This document shows, one piece after another, positions 32,326-42,540 of a DNA stretch of 64,000 nucleotides; the stretch's first letter is position 1, and each line of letters starts with the position of its first letter. The position numbers were made by a program, and so were the translations under genes. The notes under the pieces were generated by a model that had not been told where the DNA came from, made no database searches, and saw only the letters and a list, made by a program, of their open reading frames with translations. The DNA comes from Ceratopteris richardii (lineage: Eukaryota > Streptophyta > Polypodiopsida > Polypodiales > Pteridaceae): NCBI GenBank assembly GCA_020310875.1, contig CM035423.1:122981164-123045163 (forward strand). Direction: 5' to 3'.

Positions 32326-32787
32326 ATATCTATATTGGATGAAGGCAACTACATTGGGAGGGGGAAGGGAACAAGGAAAACCATAGAGAAGAAAGGAAAG
32401 ACAAAGATGGATATTCATTCAGTGATCCACTATCTTCCAAAACTGAATCCAAAATTATTTTGTGTTATTCATAAGCAGTATAGTGAAGAGGTAGATTTTT
32501 CATTATTCTCCTTGAGGACTCTTTCAAGATACATGGGTTTTACTTCAATACCCTTTAATGCATACAGAGTTTTTCTACTTGAAAGAACAGGTGCATTAAG
32601 AATTTTTGGATATGCCCCAGGATTCAATGCTTCAAGGGCAGGCTACTTCCTTTGTTACTCAAGCTATGCAATGGCTGTAGGGGTGTCATATGTTCAAAGT
32701 ATTATTGTCTACAGGAGAAAAGAGTACCTCAGATATAGAGGAGATTTGCTAGAGACAAGTTCATTCAAAAGGCTCAAGAAGGATTAA
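32326..32787 (+). CDS. Outward-reading gene on the right half, unknown basic protein
   Basis: Exon of 153 residues starting right after a good acceptor (TTTTTTCCACAG, 32314-32325) with a branch-like CTAAC upstream, and ending at 32787. The first Met in frame follows a basic stretch (GRGKGTRKTIEKKGKTK). The body reads MDIHSVIHYLPKLNPKL, SLRTLSRYMGFTSIPFNAYR, LLERTGALRIFGYAPGF and ends SSFKRLKKD. It sits at the mirror position of the histone-H3-tail gene but is not homologous to it. The order of a basic tail, an IHSVIHYLPKLNP stretch and a G-x-L...G-x-x-A segment loosely recalls histone H2B, but this is weak and could be chance. The 5' exon was not identified. Confidence 0.4.
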   Translation: MSILDEGNYIGRGKGTRKTIEKKGKTKMDIHSVIHYLPKLNPKLFCVIHKQYSEEVDFSLFSLRTLSRYMGFTSIPFNAYRVFLLERTGALRIFGYAPGFNASRAGYFLCYSSYAMAVGVSYVQSIIVYRRKEYLRYRGDLLETSSFKRLKKD

Positions 32788-33023
32788 ATATATTTCTATT
32801 CAAAGCTTATTACTCATGAAATGTACATAGATACATTGTAATATATTTATATGCCTTGAGTAATGTAATGTTGAATTGATCCTCTTGAGAACTAAGCAAA
32901 AGTGACTTCATTGCATGGTTCAAGCAAAATTGAATTGTTCTTATCATCAAAATGTCTATTTTGTGTGGTTTTTGCTTTATTCTTGTTGAAAAGTTAAATG
33001 TGAAGAGGATAGAGAAGTTTCTA

Positions 33024-33098
33024 TGACACGATCGATGCAAGCGATAGGGGCAATCGGAGAATTTCGGATGGCTCATATCGCTTGTATCGGTCGTGTCA
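33024..33098. repeat. Hairpin 12
   Basis: TGACACGATCGATGCAAGCG...CGCTTGTATCGGTCGTGTCA, 75 nt, mirror partner of hairpin 2 on the right arm. Confidence 0.85.
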
Positions 33099-33559
33099 TC
33101 CAGTCTTTTCCATTTTTTCATACCATCTATTTTTTCATATGCAAGTTCCTGTATAATCATTGCACCATTGAGACCTCATCAAAATGTTGAAATTAAACAA
33201 AGAAATTGCCAATCAGAATATAGTCCATAAAAAGCCATAATTGAAGTGATGTAATGTGTCACATTCTTAGTTACCATCCTGCAAAAGAAAATCAATGGAA
33301 GTATGGAAAAAGGTTCTAAAAGGGGAGATATATTATGTAAGAATTTCTTGGTTTATATTCTTGAATCACCTAGAATTTACTCATGCAAGTTCCTTTATAA
33401 TCATTGCACAATAGAAACCTCATCAATCTTGAAATTAAACAAAAAATGCCAATATGAATCTAGTCCATAAAAAGACATAATTGAAGTGATGTAATCATTC
33501 ACATTCTTAGTCACCATCCTGCAGAAAAGTTAAATGTGAGGAGGATAGAGAAGTTTTTA

Positions 33560-33634
33560 TGACACGACCGATGCAAGCGATATGGGCAATCGGAGAATTT
33601 CGGATGGCCCGTATCGCTTGTATCGGTCGTGTCA
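33560..33634. repeat. Hairpin 13
   Basis: TGACACGACCGATGCAAGCG...CGCTTGTATCGGTCGTGTCA, 75 nt, with GATATGGG facing CCCGTATC. Mirror partner of hairpin 1. Confidence 0.85.
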
Positions 33635-34077
33635 TCCAATCTTTTCCATTTTGTCATATGCAAATTCCTGTATAATCATTGCACCATTGAAACCTCCTCA
33701 GAATCTTGAAATTAAACAAAAAAATGCCAATATGAATATAGTCCATAAAAAGACATAATTGAAGTGATGTAATCAGTCACATTCTTAGTCACCATTCTGC
33801 AAAGAAAAATCAATGGAAGTTTGAAAAAAAGCTTCTTAAAGAAGGAGACTTGTTACAATCTAAAGGGTTGCAACTTGATGCAAGATAATGTTTTTTCTCT
33901 AATCTAATGTTAACTATTGCATCATCAATTGAGAATTTGAATTGTGATGATGCCTCATCAAGGTATTCTAGAGCTCCCTTACATTTTTGAATTTCCAATT
34001 TGCAGTGACAATTATCTTTCTAGATTGAAAAACTGGATGAATCAATACTTCTGGACAGCTCTCCTCTGAGTCCAAGG

Positions 34078-34735
34078 CTATCCAAACTCCAAGCTTTCTT
34101 TTCCACCTTTTGTTGAATGATCAGAAGCATCCCAATCTAATGAAGAGATGCAAGGACTAGGCAAATGTATAAGATTTCCATAAGAGCTCCTCCCTAATGG
34201 CACCTGATAATATGCAAAATGGACAAATAACTCTGTGCTATTGAAAACTTGAGCGGATTTGTCTGCATACATAAGCTCTTCATATTCCTTACGAAGAACT
34301 CTGAATGTTCGTGTTAAACATTCAAGAGGTTGCCACTCTAAAATATTGAAAGGAAAAATATCTGCAATACAAAAACATATATGTTGTTATACAAAACCAA
34401 CTGAAATGATAGACGATCATTGTAAAACTTCACTTACAGTACAAAGGGAATTGCATATGCTTTTCCAGAACAAGATCCTTAGCGTTGTACACATGTTGTA
34501 CTCTTGCAAACCAACCGCATCTCTTCAATTTGAAACTAAGAATAAGTCCCCTGCAATGGTTTCTTGTGTCGTCTCTTTTAGCATGCTTGACTTTATGAGC
34601 ACCTCTATAGCTAGGAAGCATAGTTACTCATTCATTTAACTTCACAGAAAGAGGTTTCCATAAAGAATCCTCTCTTCTGTTGTAAACCTCACATGAGGTT
34701 ACACGATTGGAAGGACGACAAGAAGAAGAAGCCAT
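34078..34735 (-). pseudogene. Spliced gene near the right end of the DNA element, unknown protein
   Basis: Minus strand. Exon 1 (34735-34438) starts MASSSCRPSNRVTSCEVYNR and contains one in-frame UGA after KPLSVKLNE, then continues LPSYRGAHKVKHAKRDD and RHCRG-type basic sequence to MQFPLY. A clean GT-AG intron (34437-34362, GTAAGTG...TTGCAG) joins in phase to exon 2 (34361-34078), with NILEWQPLECLTRTFRVLRK, STELFVHFAYYQVPLGRS and SLDWDASDHSTKGGKES. A TATA box lies about 65 bp upstream. The reading frame on both sides of the UGA looks equally well kept, so decay is recent or the stop is tolerated. I do not recognise the family. Coding-like sequence continues past 34078 in the palindrome arm (33810-34070). 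Confidence 0.5.
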
Positions 34736-34796
34736 TAGAATTGAGAAGAAGAAGAATGCTCAAAGCGAGAAACCGACATTCACAAACTTTGCCAAC

Positions 34797-34810
34797 ATTT
34801 ATAGATAAAA
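34797..34810 (-). promoter_or_regulatory. TATA box of the right-end gene, with an upstream ACGTG
   Basis: Read on the minus strand: TTTTATCTATAAATG, about 65 bp before the start codon at 34735. A G-box-like CCACGTGTAC lies just upstream (34819-34828). Confidence 0.55.
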
Positions 34811-35137
34811 GGGCTTTGTACACGTGGAAACTTTTGATTTGATGTAAATCCTGTCGCCGAATGACCATGGAATTTCGTGAACCCAAAAATATTTCGTATC
34901 TTCAAAAATCATTTCCTTCTTGGAACTTTAAAGATATGCATTGTGTGATGTGCAAAAATATCTTTTTTTGCATCAAACCAAGAAATTGTACACTGAATAC
35001 AAGAATCTTCATCACTTTCGCGGCGCTTTTAGATCATATTCTCTTAAAAAAAGAATTTCTTTGTACGGTTAAAGGAGACAACAATGTTATATTCTTGTAC
35101 ATGTGGAAAGACTCTATTTGTCAATTTCCTTAATCTC

Positions 35138-35169
35138 TCATTAGCAAACAGCCCCTTTTCGGCCCTAAT
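35138..35169 (-). repeat. Right terminal inverted repeat of the DNA element
   Basis: Read inward on the minus strand from 35169: ATTAGGGCCGAAAAGGGG and then CTGTTTGCTAAT. It shares the terminal ATTAGGGC and an A-rich block with the left end but is imperfect beyond that. Copia-C coding sequence resumes right after it. Confidence 0.65.
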
Positions 35170-36456
35170 GTGGATGTGAAAACTACCTTTTTGCATGGAG
35201 ATCTTACATATGAGATCTATATGGAACAACCAAAGAGTTATGTTGTTCCTAGCAAGGAAAGTCTAGTTTGTAAGCTCAAGAAGAGCTTGTATGGACTTAA
35301 ACAATTCCCTAGACAATGGTGCCAAAAGTTTGATGCTTTTATGAAGTCTCAAAGCTATTCTTGAAGCAATGAGGATCATTGTCTCTACACAAAGATATGC
35401 CCATATGGCAGCTTGATATGCACACTTTATGTCGATGATATGTTAATTACTGGCAAGTCCTCTTATGACTTGTCAATTCTCAAAAAGTAGTTGATTAAGA
35501 CATTTGATATGAAGGATTTGGGGGATGCCAAACATATTATTGGCATGTGCATACTAGTTATAGGATTCAAAGATGCATATACTTGTCTCAAAGTGAGTAC
35601 ATATCCAAAGTATTTCACAAGTTCGATATGCAATGTGGAAAGGCATTGAGTACACCTTTACCCACATATGTGAAATTGAGCAAGGATGATTTCCCTAAAT
35701 CAGATGAGGAAAAGGAATTCATGACCAAAATTCCCTATCAGTCTGTTGTTGGTAGTCTAATGAATGCTATGGTAGCTACAAGACCAGAAATTGCATTTGC
35801 AATGGGAGTTGTGAGCAAATATATTTCTAATCCTGGCAAGAAACATTGGGAAGCAATCAAGATGATTTTGAGATATTTGAGTGGCACTAAGGACAAGTGT
35901 CTATGCTTAGGTAGAGGGAAATCATCCATTATTGGTTACACAGATTTTGACTATGTTGGTTGTGTAGACAATCATAAGTCTACATTAAGGTACGTTTTTC
36001 ATTTTGAGGGAGGTGCTATCTCTTGGAGATCTTGTCTTTAAGAACGTACAATTCTTTTCACCACAGAAATAGATTATGTTGCAGCAAGTGAGGCACGTAA
36101 GGAAGCATTGTGGCTTTCTCTTCTTGCTTGTGATATGGGTTCACCTCAGCATGTACCTCATTTGCTCAGTGATAGTCAGAGTGCCATTGCTTTGGCTAAG
36201 AATCCAATCTATCATGCAAAGACCAAGCACATTGAGGTGATGTATCACTTCATTAGAGATTGCTTAGCCACTGAGCACCTTATTCTTGAGAAGGTTCACA
36301 CTCAAGATAATGTTGTAGATGCTTTGACTAAAGCTATACCATAGGATATCTTTCGACATTGTTTTCACTTGATGGGGGTTACTTGATTTATGATCTACAC
36401 AGTTACTTGTATATTGTGTAACATGCCCATCAGGTGGGAGGTATAATTTGTATACT

Positions 36457-37314
36457 TATCAGTGCAAAACAATCATCAATTGATGATTAGGACAAGGATT
36501 TAAGTCAAAGAATGAAGCAAAGATCAACATATGAAGCTTGAAGTTTAGTGCATGGTCAGAAGATGAAGACTTGTATATACATGTATACTAATCTTGTAAT
36601 TAGTTCATAAAAACTTTGTATCTATGAGGATTTAAGATGTAAACATCTATATATACTTGATATAGATGTACTACGAGTATGAAAGATGATGAGTGATAAG
36701 TTTTAGAAGTCATTAGAGACTTTACAAAGTGAGAAGAACATGAATTATCAATGAGATGTACGTTTTTTCTGAAAAGAAATATGAAGAAGTGAAGACAAGT
36801 GTTGGCGCAAATTCAATGATAATGTTTTGATTAGATCTCCCTCCACAGTGTAACGTTTTTAGCAACTAAGCACTCATTCTTTAATTTGAAAGGTAAGCTA
36901 CTTGTGGCTAAAAGCATTTGAATAAACAGCGTCTAGTTTGGGAGTACCATGCATTAGAAGTTGTAGGTGTCAAAGTCGACTACACAGAAGAATAGTTTCA
37001 AACATAGGTACATTATTTGGCAAAACTCTCAAGATTTACCAATCTTTCTGAGAAGTTTTAACCTGAAGAAGGTGTGAAATCTTTAGCTAACACATCATAC
37101 AAAGTTTCATTGAAAATTTTACACATTTGGTCAGTCAATGAGTGGATTAAGTGTAGCACACTTTTTTGAGATTCAGTTTCTTCACAATTAGTTCAAATCT
37201 TGATAATCTGGCAATAGATTTCCAAAATTGGTTGAGGTTATGAGTTGTTCTTGATATAGAGGTGCTCTAACATCAAGGATAACTTGTTCTTTTGGAGATT
37301 AATACTCTCCATCA
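36457..37314 (+). repeat. Copia-D 5' LTR
   Basis: Matches 40825-41845 across its length, including ATCATCAATTGATGATTAGG, ATATACATGTATACTAATCT and AGGTGCTCTAACATCAAGG. Its first 18 bases are diverged but of equal length. It is shorter overall than the 3' LTR. Confidence 0.88.
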
Positions 37315-40300
37315 ATGGTATCAAAGTAGGAGTCATCAGATTTGAAGAAAGGAGGAGCCTGACTATTGCAGATATACAGAAATCAATCCTTGAAGATTCA
37401 AAAGATGAAAGGTTGAAGTGAAAGCTAGAGAAGAAGGCCTGAAGCTATCAAGAAGATCAAAAGGAACTACATTCAAAGTAAAGGTACATTCATTATTCAC
37501 AAAGATTGAAGAATTTATTGCATAGGTGAAGAAAAGATGGGAGATTCTCTTCACATAGAGAAATTGGATAGAGAAAACTATCCTGCTTGATCAATGAGGA
37601 TGGAAGCTCATCTTATGAGCAAGGACCTGATAGGATATATCACAGGTGAAGAGGAAAAATCAGAATTTAAGGATCCTAGTATTCCAACTAGGGAAGAGCT
37701 CTCAGATTTGAAAACATGGATGAAGAAGGATGCTCAAGCAAGGAGCATTATCTACATGGGAGTCAATGGTTACTTGCTACCTCATATTAGAGGACTTGAA
37801 AGTGCAAGTGACATATGAAATGCTTTGGAGCAGCATTTCCAAAACACTATAAAGTCAAGGAAGGCATCTTTATGGGCAAAATTCACCACATTCAAGAAGA
37901 AGGCTTCTTAATCCACTTCTGATTATGTAGCGAGGATGAAGGAAATTGCAGATGCATTAGAAGCAGTTGATGAAGATATTGAAGAGGAAAAATTGGTAAG
38001 ACAAATTCTCACAAGTTTGAGAGGAGATGAGGAGTGGAAGCCTTTCATTCTATCCACTGAATTGTCACTAGATCATTTCACTCCTGATTTGAATCAACTG
38101 CTAGGACATATGCTAACCTTTGAGCAGCATATCAAAGGTGATGTTGATAAGAGTACAGGTCAAGCAATGTATTCAAAGGACAAGAAGAAAACTAATAAAG
38201 GCAAGCAACAATTGAATGAAGATGAAGGCACTACTAGTCAAGTTAAGTTCCTGAGAGGAAGAGGAGGTGGCAAAGGAAGAGAAAGAAGTAGAAGCAATAA
38301 AGATGGTGTCAAAGCTTGCTAGATTTGTGGTAAGACTAATCATTTAGCTCATGAATGTTGATATAATAATCAGAATGGTGGAGGATATAATCAAAATTTT
38401 AATTCAAGAGGAAGAGGTGGTAGAAATCAGAGAGGTAATTTCAGGGGTAGAGGTAGTAGAGGTTTCCTTGGAAGAAATGCAAGTAGAGGCTTTCAAATTC
38501 AATTCTACAATAATACCTACTACAATTATTCTTCAGATCAGAAAGAAGATTCAACCTTAATTATGAATGCAGCTTTTGAAAGACAAAGTGAAGATCAAAG
38601 AGTCTTTTACATTGACTCAGGGTGTAGCAATCATCTGAGTGGCAACATAGCTTTGATGATTGATTTGGAGAATAAGGTGAGTGATCATGTAGTTCAAATA
38701 GGTGATAACACAAAGCATAATGTGAAGTCCATTGGATCAGTAAAGGCCAAGAATGGAAGCACTCTTTTGAGTAAGGTTTTGTACGTTCCTACAATCCCAA
38801 AGAATTTGATGTGTAGGGCAAATTGTAGAGAAAGTTTACGAAGTAAGGTTTACTAATGATGGAGTTTTTGTGGAAGACCCTAGCAATGGGTATAAACAAA
38901 TTGTTTTAGGGAAGAAAAAAGGAAGGCTCTTTACATTGAGGATTCAAGGCAATGTTGGTCATGCCTTGTTCACTTATGGAGGACATAAGATCTCTGAGTT
39001 AGATCTTTGGCACAAAAGACTTGGACATTTCAATGAAAGAGGTATTAAAGATATGATTAATAATGGTTTAGTGCTTGGATTGCCTAACGTTGCAGGTCAA
39101 CACATGACATACAGATGTGAAGCATGTCAATTAGGCAAGGCTCATAAGCAATCATATAATAAGCATGGTTTCATTTATTCAGAGAAGCTTGAATTGCTGC
39201 ATACAAATGTATGGGGTCCATCAAAGGACTTTAGCATTAATGGTTTGAGATATTATGTGCTTTATGTTGATGATGCTACCAGGTGGATCACTATATATGT
39301 GATCAAAGATAAATCAGAGGTGTTCAAAATACATTTAAACATTACCATGTGTATGCAGAAAGAGTTTCAAGACAAAAATTGAAGAGACTAAGGTCAGATG
39401 GAGGGGGAGTATTTGTCTAATGAGTTCAGTGACTACTTATGGAATGCAAGTATAAAAAGGGAAGTTACTTGTAGGTACTCTCCTCAACAAAATGGAGTAG
39501 CAGAAGGGAGCAATAGAACTCTTGTTGAGTTTGCAAGGTCAATGATGAAAGAGAAAAATTTCCCTAATTATTTGTGGGTTGAGGCTATGAATATAGCTAC
39601 TTATTTAGTTAATAGACTTCCATGTAATGCTTTGAATGGTATGACACCATATGAGGCATGGTGGGGTAAGAGACCTACCTTAGATCATTGGAAAGTGTTT
39701 GGATGTTTGGCCTATGCATATGTACCATCTCAGTTTAGGCATAAATTGGAACCTAAAGCTGAAAAGTATTTGTTTATTGGTTATGATGATAAGCAGATGG
39801 GTTATAGGTTGTGGAGTCCATCCACAAAACAATTCCTTGTGTCAAAGGATGAGAAAGGTACTTGGTATGCAGGTAAAAGTAATATTCATGCGGGTGATGA
39901 AGAAACATTGAATCAGAAGAAAGGTAAATCAAAGGTTCAAATATTTGATGAAGAAGAGAATAATGAGGCAATAGTTGAAGTTCAAGAAATGCCAAGATTT
40001 GATCCAGAATGTGATGAACCAAAAACTTCAAGTGGAGATCTCAGAAGATCATCAAGGCATAAGTGGAAACCCACAAGGTATAGCTATGATAGTTCATTTT
40101 TCACTACTAAAGATTATGCTTATATGGTGAAAGCAGAGGAAGACCCTTCTACATATGAAGAGGCAAAAGGTAAGGAAAATTGGGAGAAAGCTATGCAAGA
40201 GGAGTATGATGCATTAATGGAGAAAGAGACATGGGATTTGGTTCGTAAACCAATTAATCAAAAAATCATTGGATGCAAGTGGGTTTACAAGACAAAGAGG

Positions 40301-40824
40301 TATGCAGATGGAAATGTTTCTAGGTATAAAGCTAGCCTTGTTGTGAAAGGGTATGCTCAGACATATGGAGTAGATTATGATGAGACTTATAGTCCTGTGG
40401 CAAAGATGACAACTATAAGGACTCTCATAGCTATTGTTGCATGTAAAGGTTGGAATATAAAGGTATGGTTGAAGCAGAATATAAAGGTATGGTTGAAGCC
40501 GCAAAGGAGGTTATATGGTTGAAGACTCTCATGAAGGGTTTTGACATCAATCAGAGTACACCTATCATTCATGGAGATAATATGATTTTATTGTATCTAG
40601 TTGCTAACCCTGTTTTTCATGCCAAGACTAAACATATTGAGATCCAATATCATTTCTTGAGAGAGAAGGTGATTGATAAAAAAATTGAAATCATACACTT
40701 CTACAAAAGATCCGATTGCAGATATGTTAACCAAAAGCTTGGATGGTCCTAAGTTGCAGAGGTTTAAAGACATGGAAGGTCTAAAGAAGATGGAGAAAAT
40801 CACAATTGATGATTGAGGGGGAGT

Positions 40825-41845
40825 TGTTGGTGTAGGACAATCATCAATTGATGATTAGGACAAGGTTTGAAGTCAAACAATGAAGCAAAGATCAACATAT
40901 GAAGCTTGAAGTTTAGTGCATGGTCGAAAGATGAAGACTTGTATATACATGTATACTAATCTTGTAATTAGTTCATAAAAACTTTGTATCTATGACGAGT
41001 TAAGATGTAAACATCTATATATACTTGATATAGATGTACTACGAGTATGAGAGATGATGAGTCACAAGTTTTAGAAGTCATTAGAGACTTTAGAAAGTGA
41101 GAAGAACATCAATTATCAATGAGATGTATGTTTTTTCTGAATAGAAGAAAGTTGCACCTCGATCTTTTGCTCAGTGCTCCTTCTGTGTTTATCCTATTGA
41201 GGAATGCTTTTGTACAAGTCTAATTCTATAGTTGAATAACCTCTGTACAAGTTTTGAGAGTTTAATTGTAATCAAGCTGAGAGAATTTTAAGAAGGAACA
41301 TTTACATGTGTAAATATGAAGAAGTGAAGACAGGTGCCAGTGCAAATTTGATGATAATGTTTTGATCAAATCTCCCTCCACAGTGTAAAGTTTTTAGCAA
41401 ATAAGCACTCATTCTTTAATTTGAAAGGTAAGCTACTTGTGGCTAAAAGCATTTGAATAAGCGGAGTCTAGTTTGGGAGAATCATGCATTCGAAGTTGCA
41501 AGTGTCAAAGTCGACTACACAGAAGAACAGTTTCAGACATAGGTACATTGTTTGGAGGAAATCTCAAGATTTTCCAATCCTTTTGAGAAGTTTTAACTTG
41601 GAGAAGATGTGTAATCTTTAGAACCCATATAAAGTTTCATTGAAAACTTTACACATTTGATCAGTCAATGAGTGGATTAAGTGTAGCAGACTTTTCTGAG
41701 TATTCGATTTCTTCACAGTTAGTTCAAATCTTTATAATTTGGCAATAATTTTCCAAAATTGGTTGAGGTTATGAGTTGTTCTTGATATAGAGGTGCTCTA
41801 ACATCAAGGATAACTTGTTCTTTTGGATATTAACACTCTCCATCA
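40825..41845 (+). repeat. Copia-D 3' LTR
   Basis: Starts TGTTGGTGTAGG after the polypurine tract and ends CTCTCCATCA, followed by the ATACT duplication. It includes the perfect palindrome ATCATCAATTGATGAT. It is longer than its 5' partner, and several substitutions separate the two, so the insertion is old. Confidence 0.88.
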
Positions 41846-41850
41846 ATACT

Positions 41851-42540
41851 TACAATTAGGTATTCTTTATTATTTTTTATTTTTCTCCCATAGTTACTTT
41901 TGCCATATTGGCCTTTAGTCGGAGATTGTTACCGTTAGTGTCCATGCGAAAGTCCAAATGGCCACCAGACACTTCTTTGTATATGTTCTTTAATAAAACA
42001 TATAATGGTTTGTTTAGTCACAGACTATGAGTTCGGACGCATTTGTAACACCTAAGAAGTCTGTGTTTGCGCTCCATGTGTACTATGTTTTTTTGTGTAT
42101 TTTGTAGCCTCGATGCGGAGTACCATGTGTGGCCCTAGGAGCTCAATTTTCTACTCTGAGGATATCATCGTGGAGCTCTTGAGAAGGAGAGCGCATTGTG
42201 GTGCATTGCCACTGAAATACTTCACTGGTGATATTGATCTTGTTTATGTGAGGAGAAATGAGCACATTGCTAATACCTTCACTAAATCACTTGGAGCAGA
42301 AAAGCTGAAAATGTTTTGGAAGATGTTGGAAAACATGACATTAAGCTTGAGGGTAAGTGTTCAGATATCAAGCTCAACATGTGATGGTCGAGCATGACAG
42401 TATCACTTTTTCATTTCTCTGACATGTATAGTGGTCACACCAATATATGTCAGGGATACTTTAGTGAGATTTAGATTTATCTATCGAGAGTGATAGCAGA
42501 TAGAAAAGGGTCTTCCAAGGTCTTCCCAATAAAAGCTTTG
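41851..42540 (+). mobile_element. Unassigned copia-type RNase H tail and flanks
   Basis: Around 42205-42350 the frame reads LPLKYFTGDIDLVYVRRNEH, IANTFTKSLGAEKLKMFWKM and LENMTLSLR, the usual end of copia pol (A-D-x-x-T-K-x-L). The rest (41851-42100 and 42400-42540) is AT-rich and unassigned; part may be the 3' LTR of Copia-C. Confidence 0.5.

Larger units (their letters stand above)
32810..34085 (-). repeat. Right outer arm of the large palindrome
   Basis: Inverted counterpart of 27955-29340. It contains the same repeated block three times (complement of TTTTTATGGACTA and ACTAAGAATGTG near 33230, 33470 and 33760), two hairpins (33024-33098, 33560-33634) and the coding-like end SEESCPEVLIHPVFQSRKI. 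Scattered substitutions and small indels separate the arms, so the palindrome is not recent. Confidence 0.85.
27061..35169. mobile_element. 8.1-kb palindromic DNA element with hairpin arrays and gene pieces
   Basis: Inserted in the Copia-C reverse transcriptase. Both ends show ATTAGGGC (27061-27068, and inverted at 35162-35169), followed by imperfect terminal inverted sequence of roughly 20 bp and short subterminal palindromes (ACGGCC/GGGCCGT on the left, GCTAAT/ATTAGC-type on the right). If the termini are taken as GGGC, the flanking repeat is TA. The interior, about 27955-34090, is a long imperfect palindrome with arms roughly 90 percent alike where I compared them. I see no transposase, so it is probably non-autonomous. 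A partial relative lies at 46560-47219. This is treated as a DNA transposon; the superfamily is not assigned. Confidence 0.75.
25376..36456 (+). mobile_element. Copia-C relic, split by the palindromic DNA element
   Basis: A third copia family on the plus strand, in two blocks: 25376-27060 and 35170-36456. The left block has the end of the protease region (VPQLSCNLMSVGQLDDLGY), integrase (VTFIDDATRIVWVY, SDNGGEYTSHEF, KKCIFVGYGQEGQFGYRLW) and the start of reverse transcriptase (KWVYKLKF, KARLVAKGF). The right block has the rest: CTLYVDDMLITGKS, RYLSGTKDKCLCLG, an RNase H with SDSQSAIALAKNPIYHAKTKHIE, and a purine-rich CAGGTGGGAG near 36431-36440. The 5' LTR and gag are missing and many breaks are present. 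It is interrupted by the DNA element at 27061-35169 and met on its 3' side by Copia-D. Confidence 0.85.
36457..41845 (+). mobile_element. Copia-D, complete insertion with both LTRs
   Basis: A fourth copia family. It has 5' LTR 36457-37314, primer site TGGTATCA-type from 37316, gag (about 37530-38550, with RGRGG-rich tail and a CCHC-like ICGKTNHLAHEC), protease (IDSGCSNHLSG), integrase (LWHKRLGHFNERGI, CEACQLGKAHKQ, YSPQQNGVAEGSNRT), part of reverse transcriptase (GCKWVYKTKR, YAQTYGVDYDETYSP), RNase H end (HAKTKHIEIQYHFLRE), a polypurine tract GAGGGGGAG, and 3' LTR 40825-41845. The target duplication is ATACT (36452-36456 and 41846-41850). It is broken with many breaks, and its polymerase part is incomplete, so it could move only with help. 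It was inserted beside or in the 3' end of Copia-C. Confidence 0.9.

Noticed and set aside
28458-33634. CRISPR-like regular repeats
   Set aside because: The repeats are inverted hairpins at irregular spacing in eukaryotic transposon DNA, with no constant-length spacers and no cas genes.
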